From contig NC_089983.1 of assembly GCF_036417845.1 (NCBI RefSeq), forward strand, positions 24,829,207 to 24,893,206: a stretch of DNA of 64,000 bases, written 5' to 3'. The notes beneath the pieces were generated by a model. The model was not told where the DNA came from and ran no database searches. It saw only the letters and a program-made list of their open reading frames with translations. The stretch comes from Apteryx mantelli. Taxonomy: Eukaryota > Chordata > Aves > Apterygiformes > Apterygidae. Made by a program: the position numbers and the translations under genes. Shown one piece after another: positions 37,520 through 56,720 of the stretch (position 1 is its first letter; every line of letters begins with the position of its first letter).

Positions 37520-38156
37520 TTGCTGTACTGCACAACCTACATTTCTAAAACCAAATATAGGGAAAACTGATTCTGTTACCAGGATAAGAAAAGCAGCTAA
37601 AAAACAAATAGATACCAACAACAAAAAAAATAGTTAACGCAGCAAACAAGCCGTTTGGATTCCATCAAAGAATCATTCTGAAGTAACTCACACCATAACA
37701 ACCTGCATTCGCAGTTTAAAACCAGTATTTTTCATGTCATGAACAGAATGATGGTTGTACTTGCATTGAAATACCCAACAGAATAAAGGGAAAAAAAAAT
37801 ATTCCACAATAGATGATTTTGGTACGCATGAAAATATTCAACCTGGGAACGACAGTGACAGTGCCAAGTTCTCCTGTAAATTCTCATGCATCACAATCCT
37901 GACCTCGTACACTGACAAGGCTCCATAGGGAGACAATTCATATTTTGACCAAAACCTTCAGTTGCAAAGATGTTAAAACCAAAAAGTTCAGGCACTGGGC
38001 TGAACCAAGATAACTTCTGACTTACAGTCCTGAGTGGGAAAGATGACCCTATTACTCAATTTGTTGTAATAAGTTAAGACTTCTTTGTGCTCCTCGCAGC
38101 ACTAACAAAGGTGATGACAACACATTTCAGATTGTAAGTCATTTGACAATATACAC

Positions 38157-38162
38157 TTTATT
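38157..38162 (-). terminator. HNRNPA3: Candidate distal HNRNPA3 poly(A) signal AATAAA
   Basis: On the - strand, AATAAAGTGTATATTG is followed within 40 bases by GT-rich sequence (TGTGTTGTC), a well-formed polyadenylation context. Use would give a 3' UTR of about 5.3 kb. Confidence 0.45.
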
Positions 38163-39276
38163 CTGATACAAAAATGAAATATTAACAAATTTCAATCCAT
38201 TATGGACTATACTGAAGTTATTAATATCCATGCTATTTTTAAACTTGTTTAACCACAAGTATTAAAATTTCACCACACTAGCACCATTGCTCTTGAAGTC
38301 TTTGCCAGTTATTTTAATACATTATTCTGTTTCCAATCTTGCGATATTATCTTCTACATGAAGGCCATTTTTCTTCTATGGAGATACTTGGATTACTTTA
38401 GTTCAGGAAAAAGCTAATCTTAGATAGAGATGTCAACCTGTAGCACCCACAGTAGAAAAAGAATCATCCATCAGATATCTGAAGTTTAGTGATACTCAAG
38501 ATCTTTCATGCTCCACACAAGTTAAGATACAAGTATTTGTCAGAGATCAGACTGATATGAGAGTGAATATTCCAGCACAGTGTTGATGGTAGTATATGAA
38601 TACATGTTAATCTCCCAAATACAAGAACCAAAGACAGCAAGTCAATACATCACACAATCAAGACTCAAAAGGCTAGGAGCATCCCCCTTTCCACCTTACA
38701 ATATTTAAAGGCTATCCAAGTTAAGACAATGTGTTTAATTTCAGTGTTTTCTAATGACAAAGCATTTATCACATCTGCATCATCTGCGCCCCTTTTGGAG
38801 AAAGATGTATTTACTACTGGAAATACCACTTGCTTTCAAGTTAACAAACACCTTTAGGTATTGAACAAATTTCTGTAGAACTGCAGCTTAGGGACCAATG
38901 CTTTGTTTTTAAAAGCAGCTACTGTAGAAAAACCTCAGTTGTATTTTATATGCCATGGTTTATGCTCTCAATAGCCCTATTTAAAAAGCAACTAGTTAGA
39001 ACCTGTTAGAAAATGGACTCTATGTACAAGAATAACAGCCATAGAGCATGCATTAAACGAGTTCCATATCTAAATCTGAATTTGATTTGGAGAAATGAAA
39101 CTGCTGGCCATGAAACTATCTGCATTGCAGAAGAAAAGCAAAGGTACAGAAACAAGCTAGTCACCTAAACAACAAGGTATCTAGTATAATGCATTTAAGA
39201 CAAGATCGTGACCTCCCTGCAGCATTTTTAATTTTGGCTCACCCTTGGCTAAGAAAAGTTTGTCACTTAAAAAAAA

Positions 39277-39294
39277 ATATATATATATATATAT
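39277..39294. repeat. (AT)9 microsatellite
   Basis: Nine AT units following an A-rich run. Confidence 0.85.
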
Positions 39295-41301
39295 TCAGCC
39301 TGTGAGATTTCCATTTCATAAGAACATCCTAATTATAGGAAAATCTCTGCATTACCACTGTAAATTACATCAAGCTTTTAATTGTACATGTTGCAGTGTC
39401 AAGAGTTTACTTTCCAGATGTTTAGAGACAGCAGGTAACAAGTTTAAATGCTGGAATCACTCTGAACATACCTAAGCCTTAAGCTAAACAGAAATGCAAA
39501 AGCATATGCCATTTGACTTTATTTTCAGAGTAACTTAAGCATAATCAACACGAAAAAAGAAACTGACTTCACAAAAATACTACAAAGACTCAAAAACATA
39601 TTGTTAACAGTTTAAGTACTAGACTACTAGACAGAAAGAGTTAAGAACAGAAATATTGCATACCTATGACAACCTGTGAGATACAGAAGAACAGGAAAGT
39701 ACGTTCCCAGAGTTAAGAACCCATATGCATAAAAGCAGATTCCATGAAAAGTTATTTTACTGTTAGTCATCCAATTAAAAGCAGTTCTGCTTTCAGCTGG
39801 GTATCACTTTACAATACTAACCTCTACTAAACTACCCTGAAAGCACTAGAAATCTGAAAGGGAATCACTTGGTAAGCCAAGATTCATTTATTATGGGACA
39901 AATCACTGTTCTAATCAATGCAAAATGTTTTTATTGAATTATTGCAGAATGACTACATTACATACTACTGTCAATTGTGATGAAGAACTGAAGAGTCTTA
40001 ACCTTTTTACGTCACACTTTAAGAGTTCCATTTTTATTACAAGTTAATGGACAATTTCTCAAAAACCGATTGTACGCTCCTCAGCATAACGAGAGCATTT
40101 TTTTCAAAGCACTTATTTCTATTTTGTTGATCTCAGACACACAGCAATTTTGTACCTGTCAGGAATGCAAGATTCTTGAACACAGATTATGTCAACAAAC
40201 AAGCCTGATCCAGACCAAGAATTACTGGGTGACATATGCTTCCATACTTGCCTAATACTTAAGGCTTTCCTTCATGTTAAAAGGCTGGTAAAGGAAAGCC
40301 TAGAAGGAAATAAAGGTTAAACAAGTGTTTTACTAAGCACTACAAATCTTACCCAGTCAGAAACCTCCAATTGAAGAGGATGTGCAAGACATTCCCCATT
40401 TTGTCAATCAGCAGCTTCATTCAACCTGAAAATTAAAGAAATTACTCTTACCTTGTTAAAAAATCTCCCGCTACTCTTTTTAATTCATGAAAAATTTTAA
40501 AGGCAAACCTTACCTATGCTCATTGCCCTTCCTTTCAGGTCTAAATGCTAGACCTATTGATTTTGAGTCAACTCAAGTAGCTATCACTCAAGGAGGTTCC
40601 AAGAGGTGAAGAACTCTTGCTAGACTTTCTTCGATATTTCAGCTGTGATAAGCAGATTTAACTAGCTTTGGAAAGCTGCTTACTATCAGCACAGTATCTT
40701 ATGCCTTCACTTTTCTGGAGTTGAAGCTGTTGCTCCTGCTGCCTTGTCATTCTTTAATTATGCTGACTTCTCCATACTCAATAGGCTGCTGAAGTCCTGT
40801 CTTATGAGTCTCCTTAGCAAAGTATGGATCAAAGAAGTACATCCTAGGTTCTTTAAAGCTGGTTAATCACTGTCCTTACAGCTTACACTTTTCCACATCA
40901 CAAACAACAGCTAAGCTATCCCACCCACCTACAAAGTGGTCACTTACAGACTCCATCTCTTAAAAGGTTGCATACAGATCTTGTTCATAAAGTTTATTAT
41001 GACACTATTTTTCAAAGTTAACAGTTGTCACAGTACAGCTACAAGAGGCCCTGTTAAAAAGAACACTGTCAATACATTCTAAGAAATTTAGAAATATCAG
41101 ATCAATTTTCAGAAGGGACATCAACCCCATCCTCCAGTTGTCCCTGCAATCAGATGCAGGCCCCAGTTGCAAGTCTACACTTCTCCTAAGTGTAGTAATG
41201 TACAAAGCAAGTCAGTAATTAGGTGGCTCACTCCCTAGTGAGATGTGTTTTAAAGTTCTGAACGTGTTTTCAAACTCCAAAGGGGTTGTTTAAAAAATGC
41301 C

Positions 41302-41307
41302 TTTATT
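41302..41307 (-). terminator. HNRNPA3: Candidate intermediate HNRNPA3 poly(A) signal AATAAA
   Basis: On the - strand, CAATAAAGGCATTTTTT. The signal is canonical, with a T-run immediately downstream. Use would give a 3' UTR of about 2.2 kb. Confidence 0.45.
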
Positions 41308-42979
41308 GAAATACAACCTCCCCCCCCAAGCCCAACTTAATAAATATGTACAATAACAAAAGTGTTCACTAAATCACCAATTCTTGCTTTTAAGTTAGAT
41401 ATTTTTAAAACTCCACAGAAAAGAATAATCAGACTTTGAAATCCAGTTTGGAGTCTACCAATCTTGACAGCGGTTCCTTGTTTTAGTATACTGCAGTCTA
41501 AATACACTCCAATAACAGTGTTTAAATAACATTGTTTAATTTTTTTCAACAACACACTCATTTTTCTACTACTTAAAATTATAATTCATTATTAATATGA
41601 CTGATTATGACTTTAGCCATTTCATACATCTTTGCAGATTCATTCCTACACTGGAATTGCATTTACCTTATACTGCACATTGACCCAGAAGTGAAACAGG
41701 TGAAAATAATTCCAATAGCACATACTGTCAAGTGTCTGAGCGTTTCTTCTATTGACTGTGTCCCTACTTCTGAGTCTAAATTGACAGAAAGCACTGTCCT
41801 GGCAATAGCTGAGAGAAAAGCCAGATCAGCTGAGAAAAGGACCGATGGTAGCGCCTAAATTTGGAAGTCAGAAGTGAGAATTGAGTACAATTTCTAGCCA
41901 TATGTGCTGATAAGATTTGCTACTCCAGTGTATCAGATCAAATTGTAACACACTATCATTTTACCTATGGAAACTTAAGACTGTACCATGTTTTGTTCTA
42001 CATCGTGGGAAGTGCTTCTCATCAGTAAAATACAAACTAGGTTGTGTTTTCTTCTGATCTTCAAGCTCTTATCTGAGCTTAGATACTCACAAGGGAAAAA
42101 GCTTGGAAACTATACTACTTAGCCCATCATGAATGGGCTTTTGGAACGCATTACCTGGGACTGTCAGTGATTACACCTGTGCTACCCTTGGCTCCCAGTC
42201 AGAAGAATGTGTCCAGAAAATTGCCTAGGGTGCATGCAAGAAAGTATATAGCCATTAAGTTATTTTGGAACATACCTAGTACTCTCACTATGACACCTCT
42301 TTTAATTGAAACAGTGCAGTCTGGTGTGAGGGAGAGGGAAATGGGGAGAAACGAAGGGGAAGGAGATTGAAATTGCAAGCCACCCTCCCCACAGTGTAGT
42401 TTTATTCAACAGAATCATTGTATATCCCAAGGAAACAGGCACTTGATTCTCCCCCACCCACCCCCCCCCACACCTTTAACTTCTCGGGAATTACAATAAA
42501 TAAAAAGATAAAAAACAAGTTTCTTTTTTTCTTCACCCAAAACTTGAGCGACTGCAGTTATCCCTTATACATCTCAAATGAGACTGGAGACAGCTTGAAT
42601 GTGGCTAAAGTTGGTCTTGTTAAAATATTTATCATGCCTTATTTTCTTGAAGCGCTAGTACTAATACAGAACTACAAATTAAAAAAATATGCACAAACCA
42701 AAAGTAATTTGAAATTTTCATTTGAAGGTAAAGCTTAGTTCTATAATTCACAAACACTAATTTGAGTAACTCAATCCTAGTTATACATCTAAACAAACTA
42801 TAATGCAACATACAGATGTTTTCCCTCTGTATGCCTATGTAACTCATGTCAATGACAGTTACATATATACACTGAGACTAGACCCCTTAAGACTGCAAAT
42901 CAATAGGTGTTTCTATTGTTAACTTTAAATTAATACAAAATAGTAATTGAGAAATGCATTAATCCTCTCTATTAACTAA

Positions 42980-43437
42980 CAAGGAAACACCCTAAACTAC
43001 ATTTTATTTCTGTTATAGAATTCTCTGTACTAAATGTGGAAAAACTAAACTACACAAATATTGAAAAGTTAAAAATTCCTTAATTTGTTTATTCCTGGTA
43101 CCACTACCACAATTTACAGGGCAATATACCTGATGTAATGGGAAAATAAAAAGAAAAAAGAAAGACAAAGCTACAACAGATAAAGACCTCAGGAATGTAC
43201 ATCTAATCGACACTACATTGCATTAATCAATAGCTGCACTTTTTGCAAACTGTGGCTATGACAGTCCTGAACAAGAAGGGTTTCCTGTTTAAGCTGCAGT
43301 AACTTTTCTGACTATGGATCATCGTTCCTTCTGTGGCAGATTTTACAGTTCCTCTAATGCATTTGGGACGACTGTCTCAAAGTAACCTGCAGCTTTCCTG
43401 ACAACTCCTCGCTCTCTCTCCTGCTAAGAACTGTAGC
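42980..43437 (-). other. HNRNPA3: HNRNPA3 3' UTR exon with a strongly conserved core
   Basis: Begins at acceptor TTCAACAG|GCTACAG (43437). Reading down the - strand I recognise from memory the mammalian HNRNPA3 3' UTR almost base for base: GCTACAGTTCTTAGCAGG, the run containing GTCCCAAATGCATTAGAGG, then CAGGACTGTCATAGCC, then TGATTAATGCAATGTAGTG and ACATTCCTGAGGTC. Such conservation over several hundred untranslated bases between mammal and sauropsid implies selection on RNA structure, protein binding or microRNA sites. The recall should be confirmed by alignment. The exon continues downstream to whichever poly(A) site is used. Confidence 0.8.
43003..43008 (-). terminator. HNRNPA3: Candidate proximal HNRNPA3 poly(A) signal AATAAA
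   Basis: On the - strand, CAGAAATAAAATG lies at the end of the conserved 3' UTR block and is followed by GTTT/GTGTTT sequence. Use would give a compact spliced 3' UTR of about 0.5 kb. Confidence 0.5.
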
Positions 43438-43523
43438 CTGTTGAATACAGGATAAGAAAATTATTACTCTCAGTGAACAGTTGTACATTATTCATCATCA
43501 TTATAAATATGTATTACACCTAC
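43438..43523 (-). other. HNRNPA3: HNRNPA3 3' UTR intron (86 bases)
   Basis: On the - strand the donor AAAGG|GTAGGT ends at 43524 and the acceptor TTCAACAG ends at 43438. Splicing joins AAAAAGG to GCTACAG, reproducing the GGGCTACAG junction I recall from human mRNA. The stop codon ends 18 bases before the junction, within the 50-55 base limit, so the intron should not trigger nonsense-mediated decay. Confidence 0.7.
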
Positions 43524-43541
43524 CCTTTTTCGGTAGCATTT

Positions 43542-52360
<8,819 letters not shown>

Positions 52361-52406
52361 TTTGGAAGGGTACTCTGAATCAGCCTTTCTTTTAAATCTA
52401 GGAAAC

Positions 52407-55400
52407 CTAGAAAACAGGTTGGATAAGTCAACACTTACCCCAAATCCTAGAAAACAGGGCCTTCTCTGGCTGGAACAAATGGCTTTACAGGAGAAAATGG
52501 GGGAGGGGTAAAATTAAAAATATAAATATTTAAAAGGGTAGAGTAAAAATCCTCAGTCTATTTTGCTCACAGTTATGAAGAGCTGCAGAAGGAACATCTG
52601 CTATCCTACTAAAGGTCTGTTTATAACTGTCAGAATAACTAGGAATAATCTAAAACATAAATCTGTAGGAAAAAACTATGTTAAATGTTGTTTTACGTAA
52701 CTATCATGAATACAACTGGTACAGGGCAAGCAAATTCCACTTTTGCTATCCAAATCAAATTCTACTTCTCTAGAGTTCATGCCTGAAATATTTAATGTTT
52801 TACAAACAAGGCTTATTAGCAGTAATCATATGCATGGTCTACTGTTATCAGTGACCCAACAGCCTACAAAACTGGAACACCAGAGGATGCATTAAAAATG
52901 CTTTCTGCACTGAAAAATATTTTCCTTAAAATATCAGCACAAAAATTTTGTATTGATTTGATTCTTGCAAGGTTAGAAACTTTAATAGTTGACCACTAGT
53001 AATCTGTATTATAGTACTGGTCAATTGGCATAGTCCTTTGCTTCCAAATTACGTATTTAATTACTACCCAATGTTCTATTTACATGTCTAACTGCTCACA
53101 GTAAAGATGTTAACATATTTATGTAACATGTCATTGCAAAAAGAAGCAAGTATTTCACAAATAAGGTTAGTTAATGAATCCATATGTAAGCATTCAAACA
53201 AAAAAGCATGTTCCCTTTAATCTTTATTATATCAAGTTTACTCAGATCATTAAGTTACTTAATTTGTCTTACTATACTGTATTAGTATCTCTGGGAACAA
53301 TTCATGGTTAATTTGGATGTTGCTTAAAATTTATTACAGTAGCCAAAGTAGAACACTCTAATGAATAATGTGCTACTGTAAAATTCCATTTGTGCTACAT
53401 GAAAATCACTGATATTTACAAGATTAGGTGTATTTTTAAAGTTTTATTCCTTGCAAACACTATATTGGGAAAGACAGGCAGGTTTCTTAATGACCAGTAT
53501 GTACTGTTCTACAGAGTGAAAATTATTACTTAAAATAATTCCATGTTGAAATACAGCTTCAAATTAAGATCTTCAAATTAAATCTGGTTGCAAAATCACA
53601 AGCATCATGATTAACAATTTTTAAAGTTTTTATGAAGTAACATTAAGACTTTTGTATACCTCTCTACAGAAGTGTTAAGCCTGCTCTTGAAATCCTTCAA
53701 GCCAAACATTAGCAAAAGGAGAGCAGATAGGGCAGTTTTGTAACACCTCCTGAGCTGTTAAATTCCTTAAAGCATGCTGGGGAGGTATGAAACAGAATAC
53801 TGACAAGTCAAAAGCTTTTGAAAAAGTAGCTGTATGGCAACATTAATCTTTGGGAATTGTTAGGGAGAGAAGGGATAAGCCTATTTAGGTATCTACCGAA
53901 GACATGAAAAGTATGCAGTCCCTCTCTCATACTGTCACCTGCTGCTTTCCCCAGTGGGACTCCATGTTGGCCAGCTCATAGGCGTAATCTCTGCTATGAT
54001 GGCCTCCGAAGACCAGATGGGCAAAAGAATTGTCTCATTGCTAATACATACTATCCACTAAAGAGGAACACAGCCCTATTCCTACTTTTAATCACAGAAA
54101 CTTAAGACATTTTTATACTGTTTTTTATACTTGCTACCAACAAAATACTGTATTCAACTTTAATTTAAGATATTCAAAACATTTTTATCAACTGAGTTAA
54201 ACTAGCATTGAAACAGTTGTATACTACAACTTAACCACAGAACTGAAAGTAATCTCAGAACAAATTTGCTAGCTATAGTGAACAGAAAGCCACTAGGGGA
54301 TGCCTCATTACTCAAAGGAATTTATACTACTACATCTCTTACAGAGGCAATAAGCAAGATAGTAGAGGGGAAACAGACATTCCCAAGATGAAAGTTTACC
54401 TGTCCATTCAGAGAATACTATGGAGATGTATTGGTCTTTTTTGTATATAGCTAAAGTTGGACCTAATGTGCATACAGTATATCGTGCCAAACCTAAGAGT
54501 TAAAGCAGCAAAACAATAGATTTTCAGCTTTAAGTGTGTTGGCAGTTTATTCCCAACGCCAACAGGAACGTCTGCTGGGAAAAAAACAAGAAGATATTAG
54601 CTTAATAACTTATGTGATGGGTTTCCAAACTTTATTGAAGCATGTTCAAATGCTCTGAAGTCATCATCCCTCCCATTTGTCAAACTATGCAACAACCCTG
54701 AAGCAACTAAAACAATTGCTTACATGGAAAGTGGAGTTATTTTTAGCTGTTTTGCTAAGGGATCCAGTTTCTTCTCTACTTTTAAGGCAGGAACAGAAGC
54801 TAGTGTGAGCTGTTGGTTTCTCTGTTCTCAATTCTACGAGGCTTCAGCTTGCAATAAAGGAAGGGGCCAAGATGCCCAAGAAATATACTGCAACAATTTT
54901 GCTCACCATGCATTACTTACAAACAACTGAGCAAAAATCTTAGGTTTTGAGGGAAAAGGGAAGAAAAGCAAAGGGGCTACTGTTACAGTATCTTCCCTCT
55001 GGGTAGGATGTGGATGACTGCCCTAGTACAAATTTAATCGCAATTTCATTCAAGTCAAGGAAACTTTGAACCAAGCTCTGCGCGGGACTGTTTCTTTGTG
55101 TTGTCTAACAGGATCATGGCGGGAGGCCACTGAATGTCGTGGCTCTTGTACATGTACAGTTGGGGGGGGGGGGCTTGGAAAGGAGAAAGGGAAACGAGAA
55201 AGCATCTGAGAGAGCTTTGCGGTAAGCTTTCCCCCCTTCCCGGTCAGCAAAAGCTTGCTACACGTGTTAATTCCCCTCGGGAAGAGGGGGCCTAGGGAGG
55301 TGCTGCTACGTGTACTAGGCCTTTTTTCCAGCGAGGAGCAAGGGACGGCCCTGTACAACCGTATTGCTTTAAAAGTCTCTTCCCAAAAAAACGGGTTGGA

Positions 55401-56044
55401 GAAGAATATCCCTGGCGCAGTACTGCGGGTAGCTTTTACCGGGGCCGTACAGGGAGAACGGGAACAATGACATCTCTCTGTCTGGGACTCATCCCCCTCC
55501 ACCATCACCCTCGCCCGAACACGCGCCGAAGCATTTCGGTCTCCCCCAAGGATGGCAAAAGGGAGCTCTGATGCCCACAGCCCTGTCGCAAGTCGAGGGC
55601 CAGCCCCGCGCCACCCACCCACGCGCTGGAGCGCAGCGAAATGGCGGCCGCAGCCACCGTGCCCCAGGGGCCGTACGGAGGAAGCGCAGCCACCCCGCGC
55701 CCTCCCCCTTCCTCCCAGCGACCGCCATTGCAGGCTAATGCGCCATTCCGCAGCGAGAAGGGAAGTGAGCCCGGAGCGCGGGGGAAGCCCAGCAAAAAGG
55801 CAACGGCGGTCGCCGCTCAGCGAAGGCGGCGGGAAGCGCAAAGAGCACCACTGTGGCCCCTTCCCCCCAAGCCCCCTCCTTCAGCCCGGCGCGCCCAGCA
55901 CCTCCTTCCCGCCCAGGACCACTAGCGGAGAGCTTAAGCATCTCTACTAGTGTGGGGGGCAGGGAAGGCCGCTTCATCTCCCCTTCCTCCCTTGCCTCAG
56001 CTTAGCTTAACGGGTCCCGCTCCCTCCACGCGGTAGGCAATTAC
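52407..56044 (-). other. HNRNPA3: HNRNPA3 first intron
   Basis: About 3.6 kb from donor GTAATT (56044) to the acceptor near 52407. Its upstream end lies in the CpG island; the rest is AT-rich. A G12 run sits at 55162-55173. No nested gene was recognised. Confidence 0.65.
55162..55173. repeat. G12 homopolymer
   Basis: Twelve consecutive G on the + strand at the edge of the CpG island. Confidence 0.8.
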
Positions 56045-56110
56045 CTCCATTTTGTGACCGGACTCGCCTCCTTCGGTATCAATATGGAGCCGAGAGGAAG
56101 AGGAGGGGGA
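56045..56110 (-). other. HNRNPA3: Predicted HNRNPA3 noncoding first exon
   Basis: The exon ends ...CACAAAATGGAG|GTAATT, a usable donor at 56045/56044. Its ATG GAG would run into an in-frame stop immediately after joining either acceptor of the next exon (GTT TCC TAG or ATT TAA), leaving a 2-4 codon upstream ORF. Translation would then begin at the ATG at 52360. The upstream boundary is a guess. Confidence 0.45.
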
Positions 56111-56123
56111 GGGCGGAGGAGGG

Positions 56124-56133
56124 GTCACGTGAC
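56124..56133. promoter_or_regulatory. Palindromic E-box GTCACGTGAC
   Basis: A perfect 10-base palindrome matching USF and TFEB/MITF-type sites, 35 bases upstream of the shared CTCCATATTGA element in the HNRNPA3 P1 promoter. Confidence 0.5.
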
Positions 56134-56720
56134 GGGAAGGCGGGTTCCGGGCGCCGCGCGCGCTCGGGCTCGCGGCGGGCGGACGGGACGGTAATCGCAG
56201 CCGCGCGCGGCGGCTGTTCCCTCTTTCTTCTCCCCCTCCCCTCCCCCCGCCGCTCGCCGCCCCTCCCCCCGCCCCGCAGTGCCGCCAGCCCTGGGCCGCG
56301 CTCGGCGGCGCAGACCCTTCCCCACCCAGAGAGGGAAAAAGGAAGGGAGCGGGAACAGCCGAAGAGGGAAGGTGGGAAAGGGGGAGTAGAGGTGAGATAA
56401 GATAAGATATAACCGTGCCAGCGTTCAGTTAAGCTTCTTCCCGCCCTCGTCGGTCACACGCCTGCCGCTGGCCTAGCGCGCTAACCGCCGCCCGCTGTGG
56501 GGGTGGCGGCCCCGCCGACGCGCAGCCGTTAGTGGTGGCGCACTGGCGGGCACCGCCTCTCGCCTTCAGCACGTCAGGCCGCCGCCCGCCCCTACTGCCT
56601 TCATCACGCGGGCCGGGAGCCCAGACCGCCGGGTCTCCCGCACGGGCGGCTGGCTGCGGCCCTAGGCGCCGTTGTGGAAGGGGAGCCACCGAGACGTTGA
56701 CCTTGACGAAAATTATTAAT

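Larger units (their letters stand above)
32245..38140. other. Spacer between the convergent NFE2L2 and HNRNPA3 3' ends
   Basis: AT-rich to mixed sequence with only short spurious open frames. A possible AATAAA on the + strand near 32757 could serve a longer NFE2L2 3' end. Homopolymers near 36.0 and 37.5 kb are listed separately. No RNA gene or mobile element was recognised. Confidence 0.65.
38141..42979 (-). other. HNRNPA3: Possible extended HNRNPA3 3' UTR
   Basis: No coding potential on either strand. It lies between the proximal and distal candidate HNRNPA3 poly(A) signals, so transcripts using the distal signals would include it. Alternatively part or all of it is intergenic. It contains an (AT)n run at 39277-39294 and C-rich tracts on the + strand near 41320 and 42454. 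Confidence 0.45.
55480..56720 (-). promoter_or_regulatory. HNRNPA3: CpG-island promoter of HNRNPA3 (P1)
   Basis: A 1.2 kb GC- and CpG-rich block. On the - strand it contains the palindromic E-box GTCACGTGAC (56124-56133), then CTCCATATTGA (56079-56089), 22 bases, and CACAAAATGGAGG (56044-56056). No TATA box is evident. Open frames on both strands here are CpG artefacts. The island extends both sides of the presumed start and could also fire a divergent + strand transcript. Confidence 0.75.

Noticed and set aside
55050-55841. 263-codon open frame on the - strand and others near 55.5-56.7 kb
   Set aside because: CpG-island composition, no domain, and crosses regions better explained as the HNRNPA3 promoter and intron.
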